Position numbers and translations under genes: made by a program | DNA from: CAVUWL01 sp963787415 | GTDB taxonomy: Bacteria > Actinomycetota > Thermoleophilia > Solirubrobacterales > 70-9 | Length of the DNA: 64,000 bases | Assembly: GCA_963787415.1 (NCBI GenBank) | Contig: CAWBCO010000003.1 | Span: 62,001-126,000, forward strand | Direction of reading: 5' to 3' | Shown: piece after piece, positions 8,525 to 17,672 of the stretch | Layout: every line of letters begins with the position of its first letter | How positions within the stretch are numbered: position 1 is the first letter of the stretch | Notes under the pieces: model-generated | Told to the model about the DNA's origin: nothing | Database searches by the model: none | The model's input: only the letters and a program-made list of their open reading frames with translations

Positions 8525-8900
8525 CCCCGACCGCGGGCCCGCAACCGGTTGGCGATCACATCTGGCGGGGCCGCGCCGATCAGTGACCGAGCGCGATCGG
8601 CGCGGGTAGGGGCCGGCGCCCCTAGGTTTTGGCAGGTCGGCCGGTCCCGACCCTCGCTGGGTCGATAGGCATGCTCCCAGCGGCTCCGCCGGGCTCCACT
8701 CTCGCGGGGCGCTGGTGCCCGCAGCTGAAGGCGGCATCGATCTGCGTGCGGGGAGCTCATGTCGGCTCACCGATGCCGCCGATTGTGAGTCGCGTCGACC
8801 GCGCGAGATAGGGAATCGGCGCACCGATCGTTGCTGATTGTGAAGGGTGCGCCCAGAGTGCTACCGTCGTTTATTGGTCGGCGCAGAGCCAGGCCGCAAA
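8525..8900. other. Intergenic stretch after ethA
   Basis: About 370 bases without a convincing gene. It holds a perfect hairpin followed by T residues at 8607-8630, listed separately. An in-frame GTG at 8847 could extend KorA by 18 residues, but it has no spaced Shine-Dalgarno sequence. Nothing else was recognised. Confidence 0.4.
8607..8630 (+). terminator. Putative intrinsic terminator of ethA
   Basis: Perfect 7-bp stem TAGGGGC/GCCCCTA (8607-8613 and 8618-8624) around the loop CGGC, followed by GG and four T. It resembles the hairpin after sigA (61074-61104): both use CCTAGG/GGGG arms and are followed by TTTTGGCA. The T tract is short, so efficiency is uncertain. Confidence 0.55.
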
Positions 8901-10739
8901 GTGGCAACGATCGGGAAGAAGCAAGAGAGAGTCATCGTCCGGTTCGCCGGGGACTCTGGCGATGGGATGCAGCTGGTCGGGGGTCGATTCACGGCTGCAA
9001 CGGCCCAGGTCGGCAACGATCTCTCGACCCTGCCAGATTTTCCGGCCGAGATCCGCGCGCCAGCTGGAACCCTCCACGGTGTCTCCGCCTTCCAAATTCA
9101 CTTCTCCTCCCGCGACATTCTCACCCCCGGCGATCACCCCAACACCCTGGTCGCGATGAACCCGGCGGCGCTGAAGACAAACCTGGGCGCCCTGGAGACC
9201 GGAGGGACGGTGATCGTCAACGAGGATGCCTTCAACGCCAACAACCTGCGCAAGGCGGGCTATGAGGCCAACCCGCTCGATGACGACACACTTGAGGGCT
9301 ATCAGGTGTTTCGCGTGCCGATGACGACGATGGCGACTCGGGCAACGGAAGAGATTGAGGGTCTGAAACCGGCCGAGGCTCAGCGCACCAAGAACGTCTT
9401 TGCCCTAGGGCTCGTCTCATGGATGTATGGGCGACCGATCGAGGCAACGCTCTCCTGGCTGGAGACGAAATTCGCCAAGCTGGTGGCGATCCGGGCGGCC
9501 AACATCGCCGCCTTCAAGGCTGGTTATAACTTTGGCGAGACGGCGGAGCTCTCGGTGACCCCGATTGAGATCGAGCCGGCGCCGCTTCTCGCGGGCGAGT
9601 ACCGCAACGTGGACGGGACTCAGGCAATGGCGTTGGGCCTGATCGCGGCGAGCGTGAAAAGCGGGTTGCAGCCCTTCTTTGCCACCTATCCGATCACCCC
9701 GGCGTCAGAGCTCCTTCACCATCTGGCGCGCCACGACAGCTTCGGAGTGCGCACCGTGCAGGCCGAGGATGAGATCGCGGCGGTCAACATGGCGCTTGGC
9801 GCTGCCTTTGCCGGGCACCTCGGGATCACCGCGACCAGCGGCCCGGGCATGGACCTGAAGGCTGAGACGATCGGCTTGGCGGCGATCCTGGAGCTGCCCC
9901 TCGTGATTATCGACGTGCAAAGGGCCGGTCCGTCGACGGGGATGCCGACCAAGACCGAGCAGACCGACCTCTTGATGGCGATTCACGGCCGCCACGGCGA
10001 GTCTCCGCTGCCGGTGATCGCGGCGGCCACCCCGGCGGACTGCTTTGAGTCAGCCGTAGAGGCGGTGCGGATTGCGGTCCGCTACCGCACCCCGGTGATC
10101 TTGCTCGGGGATACCTTCCTCGCCAATTCCTCGGAGCCGTGGCGGATTCCCGACGCTTCAGAGCTACCCGACATCGACCCCGATTTCGCCCAGGGTCCCA
10201 ACCATGGTGATCAGTTCCTTCCCTACCTTCGCGATGAGCGGGGGACGCGGCCGTGGGCGATCCCGGGAACGCCCGGGCTCCAGCACCGGATTGGCGGCCT
10301 CGAGAAGGAGAACGGGAGCGGCAACATCAGCTATGACCCTGACAATCACGCTCTGATGACCAGGCTGCGGGCAGAAAAGTTGGAGAAGCTCGCGCTAGAA
10401 ATACCCGAGCTCAGGGTGGATGCCGATGAGGGAGCCGAGCTGCTCGTACTCGGCTGGGGTTCGACATACGGGGTGATACAGGCGGCGGCGCGGCGAGTGC
10501 GCAAGCGCGATATCCCGATCGCGACCGCACACCTTCGCCACCTCGATCCGCTGCCCGCTAACACCGGTGATGTGGTGCGGACCTTTGACAAGGTTCTGAT
10601 CCCTGAGATGAACAGTGGTCAGCTGCTCGCCATGATCCGCGCCCGCTTCCTGGTCGATGCCACTGGCTACAACAAAATCGAGGGGTTGCCGATTTTTGCC
10701 GAGGAGCTCGAGGGCGCGATCCTGGAGGTGATCCGGTGA
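8901..10739 (+). CDS. korA: 2-oxoacid:ferredoxin oxidoreductase, alpha (gamma-alpha fusion) subunit
   Basis: The protein carries the gamma domain first (RFAGDSGDGMQLVGGRF, about residues 14-30). After about 200 residues comes the alpha/pyrimidine-binding domain with FATYPITPASELLHHLAR. This order is the fused KorA/OorA form of 2-oxoglutarate or related 2-oxoacid:ferredoxin oxidoreductases. These cleave 2-oxoacids to acyl-CoA and CO2 with thiamine diphosphate and reduce ferredoxin in the cytosol. GTG 8901 fits the family N-terminus best; a GTG at 8847 is the alternative. Its stop overlaps the presumed korB start (GTGA at 10736-10739), so the two are translationally coupled. Confidence 0.93.
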   Translation: MATIGKKQERVIVRFAGDSGDGMQLVGGRFTAATAQVGNDLSTLPDFPAEIRAPAGTLHGVSAFQIHFSSRDILTPGDHPNTLVAMNPAALKTNLGALETGGTVIVNEDAFNANNLRKAGYEANPLDDDTLEGYQVFRVPMTTMATRATEEIEGLKPAEAQRTKNVFALGLVSWMYGRPIEATLSWLETKFAKLVAIRAANIAAFKAGYNFGETAELSVTPIEIEPAPLLAGEYRNVDGTQAMALGLIAASVKSGLQPFFATYPITPASELLHHLARHDSFGVRTVQAEDEIAAVNMALGAAFAGHLGITATSGPGMDLKAETIGLAAILELPLVIIDVQRAGPSTGMPTKTEQTDLLMAIHGRHGESPLPVIAAATPADCFESAVEAVRIAVRYRTPVILLGDTFLANSSEPWRIPDASELPDIDPDFAQGPNHGDQFLPYLRDERGTRPWAIPGTPGLQHRIGGLEKENGSGNISYDPDNHALMTRLRAEKLEKLALEIPELRVDADEGAELLVLGWGSTYGVIQAAARRVRKRDIPIATAHLRHLDPLPANTGDVVRTFDKVLIPEMNSGQLLAMIRARFLVDATGYNKIEGLPIFAEELEGAILEVIR

Positions 10740-11778
10740 GCGCAACGGCAACGGCCACGACGCGAGCGCGGGAGCGACGCTCACCAAAGCCGATTTTCAG
10801 TCTGACCAGGAGACCCGCTGGTGTCCGGGATGCGGGGATTACGCGATTCTGGCCGGAGTCCAGGCGCTGATGCCCGAGCTCGGCGTTCCACCCGAGCGGA
10901 CGGTTTTCGTCTCCGGTATTGGCTGCGCCGGCCGTTTCGTCTATTACATGGACACCTATGGGATGCACGGCATTCACGGCCGGGCGCTGGCCTTGGCGAC
11001 CGGGATCGCAACCGCCCGTGACGATCTCTCGGTTTGGGTCGTCAGCGGTGACGGCGACGCGCTCTCGATCGGCGGCAATCACTTGATCCATGCCCTGCGA
11101 CGCAACGTCCCGATCAAGCTGCTCCTCTTCAACAACCAGATATACGGGCTGACCAAGGGCCAGTACTCACCCACCAGCGAGAAGGGCAAGATCACCAAGT
11201 CCACCCCGTTTGGGTCTGAGGACCATCCCTTCAATCCGGCGGCGCTGGCCCTCGGGGCTGAGGCATCCTTCGTCGCCCGCACGATCGATATCGAGAAGAA
11301 GCACGTGGCCGGTGTTCTGAGGGCCGCCGCCGAGCATGAGGGCTCGGCTTTTGTCGAGATCTATCAGAACTGCAATGTCTTCAATGATGGCGCCTTTGAC
11401 GGGCTGCGCGGCAAGGGCGGCGCGCCGAACCAAATCCGGCTTCGCGATGGCGAGCCGATCCGCTTCGGCGCCGAAGATGAGCGCGGTGTGATCCGCGCTG
11501 CTGACGGCAGTCTCGCCCTTGCCGAGGTCGGGGAGGTGGGGGAGGAGGCGCTGGTGGTCCACGACGCCAAGTGCGCCGACCCAAGCTATGCCACTGCCCT
11601 TGCCCGGCTTGCCGAGGATCCCTCCGCGCCGACCCCGATCGGGGTCTTGCGAGACGTCGAGCGCCCGGTCTATGGAGCGGGTCGCCAGCGCAAACTTGCC
11701 CCGGCCCACGCCCAGGCCTCGCTGGCCGACGTAGATCGGCTGCTGCGCTCCGGCGACACCTGGACGGTGTCGTCTTAG
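10736..11778 (+). CDS. korB: 2-oxoacid:ferredoxin oxidoreductase, beta (TPP) subunit, N-terminal frameshift
   Basis: The subunit binds thiamine diphosphate and Mg: the motif GDGDALSIGGNHLIHALRRN is followed by LLFNNQIYGLTKGQ. The family hallmark WCPGCGDYAIL is encoded at 10819-10851, in the main frame but upstream of its first ATG (10870). No ATG, GTG or TTG exists upstream in that frame before a stop at 10729. A GTG at 10736, overlapping the korA stop, opens one frame away. One base is therefore probably missing between about 10740 and 10785, in a CGGCAACGGC/CGAGCG-rich stretch. Translation from ATG 10870 would lose the Cys motif that ligates the iron-sulfur cluster in this family. It pairs with korA to form the enzyme. 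Confidence 0.88.
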
Positions 11779-11840
11779 AGGTCTCGGTTGGCCGTCCTCC
11801 ACCTACTTCAGGAGTGATAGGAGACTCAGAGGCGATCCAC

Positions 11841-12416
11841 TCATCGCGCCAAATCGGCTCGGATCATGGCGAGCGCTGCCTCTCCGGCCATGGCAACCGG
11901 CTCGGTGCTGCGCAGGGCCCTGCTGAGGATGAAGGCTCCCTCGAGCGCCGCGAGCATCTGGATCACCAGCGTGCGGGCACGTTTCGGCGCTATGCCCTCG
12001 GCTGCGAAGCGTGCGATTCCGCCCTCGATCCAGAGGTTGAAGACATCGGCACAGGCTTCTCGCAGCTCGGGGTTGGTGCTGGAGACCTCTAGCGCGACGG
12101 TGGCGATCGGACAGGCATCGGCGTAGTCGGTTTCGCGCAGGGTCTCTGCGGCCCCGGCAAAGAAGTTCCCGACCCCGGTGATCAGGTCCACATCAGGGCC
12201 CGCAAACTCGGCAAATAGGAGCGCATAGAGCGCCCCGGAGCGGCGGATGGTCTCGGCGCCGAGCGCCTCCTTACCGCCGGGAAAGAAGTGATAGAGCGAG
12301 CCGAACGGCGCGCCGGCCTGTTCGACGATCTGTTTTACGCCGGTACCCATGTAGCCCTGGCGGCGCAGCAGCTCGCCGCTTGCATCAAGGATTCGCTCTC
12401 TTGTCTGATTCCCCAC
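11841..12416 (-). CDS. TetR-family repressor, LmrA/YxaF type
   Basis: The start GTG at 12416 is preceded by AGGAGG with good spacing. Residues 3-50 are the TetR helix-turn-helix (RERILDASGELLRRQGYMGT, then VKQIVEQAGAPFGSLYHFFP). The following GKEALGAE and the C-terminal sensor region resemble the LmrA/YxaF subgroup, which represses divergent hydrolase or efflux genes and responds to small aromatic ligands. It is divergent from an alpha/beta hydrolase gene. A 7-bp inverted repeat at 12453-12483 between them is a likely operator, so it probably represses that gene and itself. Confidence 0.88.
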   Translation of the reverse strand: MGNQTRERILDASGELLRRQGYMGTGVKQIVEQAGAPFGSLYHFFPGGKEALGAETIRRSGALYALLFAEFAGPDVDLITGVGNFFAGAAETLRETDYADACPIATVALEVSSTNPELREACADVFNLWIEGGIARFAAEGIAPKRARTLVIQMLAALEGAFILSRALRSTEPVAMAGEAALAMIRADLAR

Positions 12417-12452
12417 GCGGCCTCCTTGCAACGACTTTTGGCAAAGACCGAT

Positions 12453-12483
12453 GATAGATTGCCTTTTACTAGAGCGATCTATC
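12453..12483. promoter_or_regulatory. Candidate TetR operator between divergent genes
   Basis: GATAGAT (12453-12459) and its exact reverse complement ATCTATC (12477-12483) are separated by 17 bases in the 88-base gap between the TetR gene and the divergent hydrolase. The locally AT-rich spacer is also a plausible promoter position. Binding by the adjacent repressor is inferred from position and symmetry. Confidence 0.5.
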
Positions 12484-12504
12484 AAATCAAGAACGGAGGC
12501 AAGG

Positions 12505-13335
12505 ATGCCCGAGGTCGAGCTCGCGGCGGGTGTGATCGAATACGAGGACACCGGGGGAAGCGGATCGCCCTTGGTCCTCCTTCACGGTCTCGCCATGGAC
12601 GGCCGCGCGTGGCGCAAGGTGGTTGAGCAGCTCCGCGACGATCATCGCTGCATCCTGCCAACGCTTCCGTTCGGGGCCCACCGCCAAGCAATGAAAGCCG
12701 ACGCCGACCTCTCGCTGCGCGGAATGGTTCGCATCGTCGCCGATTTTCTGGAGGAGCTGGAGCTGGTAGACGCCACGCTCTGTTTCAACGACTGGGGTGG
12801 GGCGCCGGTGATGATCGCCGATGGTCTAGCCGATCGTGTCGGTCGCCTGGTCCTCGTTTCCTGCGAGGCGTTTGAGAACTATCCACCAGGCCTGGCTGGA
12901 CATGCAGCGTGGATCTCGGCCAAGCTACCCGGCGGGATCGCCATCATGCGCCAGGTCCTGTTGCGGCCAAGGTTGCGCCAGCTGCCCTTTGTCTTTGGCC
13001 AGATGACCAAGCGGGGAGTCCCCGATCAGCTGATGCGCGAATGGTTGGAGCCGCTATCGCGAGCGGAGATCCGGCGGGACCTGGGCAAGTACACGGGGGA
13101 TGCGATGAGGGGGAAACGGGACTTGCGCTCCGCCAGCGGATCACTTGGTTCCTTTCAACGTCCAGTCCTAATCGTTTGGGATAGCGAGGGCCCGATGATG
13201 CCGACCGAGCATGGACGCCGCTTTGCCGCCGCCTTTCCCGACGCCCGCTTGGTCGAAATCGAGGATTGCTACACGCTGATTCCCGAGGATCAGCCGCTGC
13301 CACTCGCCGATTCGATTCGCGAGTTCCTCTCCTGA
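12505..13335 (+). CDS. Alpha/beta-hydrolase-fold protein with atypical active site
   Basis: ATG 12505 follows GGAGG at ideal spacing. The fold is clear: LVLLHGLAMDGRAW, then the nucleophile elbow FNDWGGAPVM, where Asp takes the nucleophile place as in haloalkane dehalogenases and epoxide hydrolases. Near the end, VWDSEGPMMP is followed by EDCYTLIPEDQP. The usual GH (catalytic His) is replaced by YT. Without this His a standard hydrolytic cycle is unlikely, so it may be a non-hydrolytic or ligand-binding member, or may use another base. It is probably regulated by the divergent TetR protein. Length (276 aa) is normal for the fold. Confidence 0.8.
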   Translation: MPEVELAAGVIEYEDTGGSGSPLVLLHGLAMDGRAWRKVVEQLRDDHRCILPTLPFGAHRQAMKADADLSLRGMVRIVADFLEELELVDATLCFNDWGGAPVMIADGLADRVGRLVLVSCEAFENYPPGLAGHAAWISAKLPGGIAIMRQVLLRPRLRQLPFVFGQMTKRGVPDQLMREWLEPLSRAEIRRDLGKYTGDAMRGKRDLRSASGSLGSFQRPVLIVWDSEGPMMPTEHGRRFAAAFPDARLVEIEDCYTLIPEDQPLPLADSIREFLS

Positions 13336-13417
13336 GTGGCTGAGGAGGAGCGATCGGGAATTTGAGGCCCCCTCTGGCGTCCCTGAAGCGTCCGGTCAGG
13401 GTGATGTTGTGGTTTGA

Positions 13418-14371
13418 GTGATCGCCGAGCGCACGATTGAGGGCATCCCGACCCTGACCCTGGCCAGCGCGGAGCTGGGCGGGATCGAGGTCGCATTCGC
13501 CCCCGGTGCGGGAATGGTTGGGTGCTCGCTGCGCCATCGCGGTGAGGAGTTGCTGGGTCAGCGGGGAGGCTTGCGCCACTACCTCGATCAGCACTCGACG
13601 ATGGGGATACCGATTCTTTATCCCTGGGCAAATCGACTCGGTGCCAAGCGGTTCGCGCTGGCAGGCACAGAGGTGAACCTTGACTCCGCAGACCTACCAC
13701 TTTCCTTTGATCCGGCCGGGCTCCCAATTCACGGCCTGCTCTCGGCCGCGAGCGGTTGGCGGGTCGATCGCCATCAGTCAGACGGAGCGGCGGCAGTGCT
13801 GGCGGCAAGTTTCGATTTCGGTGCCGACGAGAGCCTGATGGCGGCCTTTCCCTTCGCCCACGAGCTGCTTTTTGAGGCGCGCCTGAGCGGCGCGGTGTTG
13901 GAGATCACGACGACCGTGCATGCCCACGGGGATATGAGCGTACCCGTCTCCTTCGGCTTTCATCCTTATCTGTGTTTGCCGGGCCTCAGCCGTTCGGAGT
14001 GGTGGCTTGAGGTGCCGGTAAGGGAGCGCTTGAAACTTGATTCCAGCCTGCTGCCGACCGGCGCACGGGAGCCGATTGAGATCGAATCGGGGCCGCTCGG
14101 CTCCCGCGTATTCGACGACGCCTACCTCGCCCCGCCCGCTCGGGCGCCCCTGGTCTTGGCGGGCGGAGGCAGGCGAATTGAGCTCGCTCTCGGGAGCGGT
14201 TATCGCTTCGCGCAGGTCTACGCGCCAAGCGAAGATGACGTTGTCGCTTTGGAGCCGATGACGGCCCCTACCAACGCACTGTTGAGCGATGGTCCCGATC
14301 TTGTCTGGGTCAGGCCCGGGGAGCGCTTCGCGGCAAGCTTCACGATCACGATTTCTGATCTCAGCGGCTGA
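13418..14371 (+). CDS. Aldose 1-epimerase (galactose mutarotase) family protein
   Basis: The 317-residue protein starts at GTG 13418 and has the mutarotase beta-sandwich pattern. GIPILYPWANRL (about residues 61-72) is the N-R substrate loop. HGLLSAASGW contains the first His, and FGFHPYLCLPG (about 181-191) contains the HPY catalytic motif. VALEPMTAPTNAL near the end matches the E.M....NA segment with the catalytic Glu. The family interconverts alpha and beta anomers of hexoses or hexose-6-phosphates in the cytosol. The exact sugar is not identifiable. It follows the atypical hydrolase by 82 bases and may be co-transcribed. Confidence 0.88.
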   Translation: MIAERTIEGIPTLTLASAELGGIEVAFAPGAGMVGCSLRHRGEELLGQRGGLRHYLDQHSTMGIPILYPWANRLGAKRFALAGTEVNLDSADLPLSFDPAGLPIHGLLSAASGWRVDRHQSDGAAAVLAASFDFGADESLMAAFPFAHELLFEARLSGAVLEITTTVHAHGDMSVPVSFGFHPYLCLPGLSRSEWWLEVPVRERLKLDSSLLPTGAREPIEIESGPLGSRVFDDAYLAPPARAPLVLAGGGRRIELALGSGYRFAQVYAPSEDDVVALEPMTAPTNALLSDGPDLVWVRPGERFAASFTITISDLSG

Positions 14372-14485
14372 GCTGGGCCGCCGTGTTTGAGGCTTGGCCA
14401 GAGGCTCAGCACGGGTGCTGATTGATGCCCCGATGATCAGCCTACGGGCCGCTCAAATCGTCGTAGAGAGTCAGGTCATCGGCAC

Positions 14486-15346
14486 TTACTGGGAGCGTGC
14501 TTCAAGGCGCTGAGCGAGTCGGTTCATGCCGCTCACGCGCGCCGCGGCGGCTGCGGCGGTCCAATCGGTAGCTCGGTCTGCGGGGCGCTTGACCCCAGCG
14601 TCGCGAAGTGTCGCGATCTCTTTGAAGTCAAGTAACTCGCTGCGGGCCTCGAGCAGTGTCGCGCGAAGTTTCGGGCGGCGCTCGCGAATCGCCGTTTCCA
14701 GCACCTTCTCAAGCGAACCGTGGCGACCGAGCAGCTCAGCGGCGATCTTTGGGCCGACGCCCCGTGCCCCAGGAATTCCATCTGAGGGATCGCCGCGCAG
14801 GGCGATGAAGTCAGGGACCAGCTCCGGCTTGATTCCGTAACGGCGGCGCACTCCCTCGGGATCGACCTGCTCCGCTCCGGCGCTCCCGGTGCGCACGTAT
14901 AAGACCGTGACCCGCTCCCCAACACATTGATACATGTCGCGATCTCCGGTCAAAAGCAACGCCCGCCCCCCGCCCTTGACCTCGCAACGGGCGTAGCTGC
15001 CGAGAAGGTCATCGGCCTCTAGGTCGTCATCTGCGGCGACGATCCAACCAAAGGCCTCAAAGTATTCGCGGCTGGCGGCGAATTGCGATGCCAATTCGGT
15101 CGGCATCTGCTCACGGTCGGCGTGGTAGGGGGGATAAAGCTCGGTGCGGTAGGGGGCGGCGTCGGGACCAAAGCAAACGACCACCGAGCGTGGTCGATGA
15201 ACCTCAACCTCGCGCAGGATCAGGTTGGTGGCGCCGAGCAGGGCGTTGACGGGATCCCCATCACTGCCGGTGATCGAGCTCGGTAGTGCGTAAAAGGCGC
15301 GAAAGAGCATCGACGGCGCGTCGACGACGAGCAGCGGTGCTGTCAT
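14486..15346 (-). CDS. 5'-3' exonuclease (PolA N-terminal/ExoIX-like FEN domain)
   Basis: The 286-residue protein is a stand-alone flap/5'-3' exonuclease domain. It starts with LLVVDAPSMLFRAFYALP (metal site and arch start). Further on are DDDLEADDLLGSYA and LLTGDRDMYQCV, carrying acidic metal ligands, and the helix-hairpin-helix region RGDPSDGIPGARGVGPKIAAELL (about residues 183-205). It lacks the polymerase part of DNA polymerase I. Such proteins remove RNA primers or flaps in lagging-strand repair. It is divergent from the PBP1A gene. Confidence 0.92.
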   Translation of the reverse strand: MTAPLLVVDAPSMLFRAFYALPSSITGSDGDPVNALLGATNLILREVEVHRPRSVVVCFGPDAAPYRTELYPPYHADREQMPTELASQFAASREYFEAFGWIVAADDDLEADDLLGSYARCEVKGGGRALLLTGDRDMYQCVGERVTVLYVRTGSAGAEQVDPEGVRRRYGIKPELVPDFIALRGDPSDGIPGARGVGPKIAAELLGRHGSLEKVLETAIRERRPKLRATLLEARSELLDFKEIATLRDAGVKRPADRATDWTAAAAAARVSGMNRLAQRLEARSQ

Positions 15347-15493
15347 TGCCCCAGCCTACGGGCAAAGTTGGCCGGCGGCGATCTGCTCGCCGTGCTCCGG
15401 CGGCGGCTGCTCGGCCCTGCGCCGGGCAGATCCGGTCCCTTTCTTGCACGATCGATCAGCTGGGGGTAGGGCTCGCCCTACAATCTCGGATCG

Positions 15494-17575
15494 ATGACAA
15501 CTAGGCGACGAAGGAGGCGCAGGGAACACGGTTTGAACTGGAAGGCCAAGCTGCTTCTCGGTCTCGGAGTCTGCACCGGGATGGCGGTGATTGCCGGCGG
15601 CGTTGCGGCAAGCTGGGCGATCAAGATCTATAACTCAGCGCCACCGCTGTCGAGCCTGAAACCTGTGCAGAAGGGGCGATCATCGGCGATCTATGCCGCC
15701 GATGGCAGCCTGATCGGATTCATCCGCTCCAGCAGCATCAGACAACCGGTCTCCTCGCGAGCTCTTCCCCAGCTCCTCAAGGAGGCGACGGTCGCGATAG
15801 AGGACAAGAACTTCTATCACCACGGCGGCATCGACCCGGCCGGCATTGCGCGGGCCGCCCTGAAGGATCTGCTCGCCGGTGGCAAGCCCGTTCAAGGTGC
15901 CTCGACAATCGCCCAGCAGCTGGTTCGCGACCTCTACATTCAGCATCCCGAAGAGACGATCAAGCGCAAGCTGATCGAAGCGCACCTCGCCGAAGAGGAG
16001 GAGGAAGCCCATTCCAAGAATTGGATCCTCACCGCCTACCTCAACTCCGCCCCCTATGGGACCGTGGAAGGCGAGACTGCGGTCGGCGCCGAGGCCGCGG
16101 CGCAGACCTACTTCGACAAACCTGCCCATGACCTGAACCTGATCGAGGCGGCGATGATCGCCGGTCTGCCCCAGGCGCCCTCCGAATACAACCCCTTCAT
16201 CGACCCCAAGGCCGCCCTCGAACGACGCAACGAGGTGCTGGGGGTGATGAAGGAACAGGGCTACATCGGCGAAGCCCGGTTTGAAGCCGCTATCCACCGT
16301 GGTCTCGGCCTGCACCCCGGTCACAAGTACCAGACAATCCATGACCCTTTCCTATTTGACCTTGTCCAGCAGGAACTGATCGAAAAGTATGGGATCAACA
16401 CCGTTCGCTACGGCGGCCTGAAGGCCTACACGACGATTGACCCCAAGCTTCAGGCGCACGCTCAGGAAGCCGTCGATGCCTGCGCGGTCTGCTACCCAGA
16501 AGGCGGCCCGGCCTCCGCACTTGCCTCGGTCAATCCGACCAACGGTGAGATCGTGGCGCTCGCCTCGACCCAGAGCTATTCCAATCAGAGTCAGTTCAAC
16601 TACGCCTGGCAGGCGCACCGCCAGCCGGGCTCCTCGTTTAAGACCTTCGTCCTTGCCGCCGCGCTCAGGCAGGGGATCGATCCCTACACGACCTACTACA
16701 ACGGAAGCTCGCCCAAGACCCTGGAGATACCGGGCGGCGGCACCTGGACGGTAAACAACGCCGAGCCCGGACAGGGGACGATGTCGCTGGCCAGCGCCAC
16801 CTGGAATTCGGTCAACGTCGTCTTCGCCCAGCTCGATCTCGACGTCGGTCCAGAAAACGTGACCAAAGCTGCCCACGAAATGGGAATCAAAGCACCGCTT
16901 GAATCGGTTCCGGCTGAGGCGATTGGCGGTCTGAGGATTGGTGTCACGCCGCTGGAAATGGCCTCCGCCTACGCAACCCTCGCCGACGGAGGAATCCGCC
17001 ACGACGCGACCGCGATCGGCAAGGTCGAGTTCCCCAACGGCAAGATCGATCAGCCAAGTCCCCAATCGGGTGTACGGGTGCTGACCCAGGGCCAGTCCTA
17101 TGACTTGACCAAACTGCTCGAGGGCGTGATCACCCAGGGCACGGGGGCCGGCTATACCTCGATCGGTTGCTCCTCGGAGGCGGGGAAGACCGGCACCTCT
17201 GAAAACGAGTCCGACGCCTGGTTCGTCGGCTACACCCCGCTTTACTCAACTGCGGTTTGGGTAGGTCACCCCGAGTCGCGCGAAGCAACCGGGTTTGGTG
17301 GGCCGACGGCGGGTCCGATTTGGCGCTCCTACATGGAGGCGGCGACCGACGGCAACTGCCCCGAATTTCCGGTTCCCACCAGCCTGCCGACGCTCTCCAG
17401 CCTCCACAGTGAACACACCGCCGGGGGCGCTGACAGCACCTCGGCCCCCACCGGCACCGAACCGCCCGAAGCGGGCCAGGCTCCCACGGGCCAGCCAAAT
17501 TCGGCCCCCGCTCCCGCCCCAACCCCGGCCCCCGCTCCCTCCAGTGGGGGCGGGGGCGTGCCGACCCCGCACTGA
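15494..17575 (+). CDS. Class A penicillin-binding protein (bifunctional transglycosylase/transpeptidase)
   Basis: A basic N-terminus (residues 1-15) and one membrane helix (about 20-45) are followed by the GT51 transglycosylase domain, with EDKNFYHHGGIDP (about 102) and QGASTIAQQLVRDLY. The transpeptidase domain has PGSSFKTF (SXXK Ser, about residue 378), SVN (about 439) and GKTGTSE (KTG box, about 564). A Pro/Ala/Thr-rich tail of about 70 residues ends the protein, as in other actinobacterial PBPs. It polymerises and cross-links peptidoglycan outside the membrane. The start ATG 15494 is followed by an Arg-rich cytosolic tail typical of the family. Confidence 0.95.
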   Translation: MTTRRRRRRREHGLNWKAKLLLGLGVCTGMAVIAGGVAASWAIKIYNSAPPLSSLKPVQKGRSSAIYAADGSLIGFIRSSSIRQPVSSRALPQLLKEATVAIEDKNFYHHGGIDPAGIARAALKDLLAGGKPVQGASTIAQQLVRDLYIQHPEETIKRKLIEAHLAEEEEEAHSKNWILTAYLNSAPYGTVEGETAVGAEAAAQTYFDKPAHDLNLIEAAMIAGLPQAPSEYNPFIDPKAALERRNEVLGVMKEQGYIGEARFEAAIHRGLGLHPGHKYQTIHDPFLFDLVQQELIEKYGINTVRYGGLKAYTTIDPKLQAHAQEAVDACAVCYPEGGPASALASVNPTNGEIVALASTQSYSNQSQFNYAWQAHRQPGSSFKTFVLAAALRQGIDPYTTYYNGSSPKTLEIPGGGTWTVNNAEPGQGTMSLASATWNSVNVVFAQLDLDVGPENVTKAAHEMGIKAPLESVPAEAIGGLRIGVTPLEMASAYATLADGGIRHDATAIGKVEFPNGKIDQPSPQSGVRVLTQGQSYDLTKLLEGVITQGTGAGYTSIGCSSEAGKTGTSENESDAWFVGYTPLYSTAVWVGHPESREATGFGGPTAGPIWRSYMEAATDGNCPEFPVPTSLPTLSSLHSEHTAGGADSTSAPTGTEPPEAGQAPTGQPNSAPAPAPTPAPAPSSGGGGVPTPH

Positions 17576-17672
17576 GTGGACTCTCGGGGGCGTAGGCTTG
17601 CTCTTGCTCGGGCGCGGGCAGCAGCGGCGGCGGCGAAAGGAGAACAGGATCAAAGGCCATCTTTTTTCAGGG

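Noticed and set aside
10736..10790. Programmed frameshift at the start of korB
   Set aside because: No slippery heptamer or stimulatory structure was seen, and other genes in the window show similar single-base errors.
17295..17672. Upstream extension of the cupredoxin-like protein into the PBP1A gene
   Set aside because: It overlaps the coding C-terminus of PBP1A and lies before a clear signal peptide at 17673.
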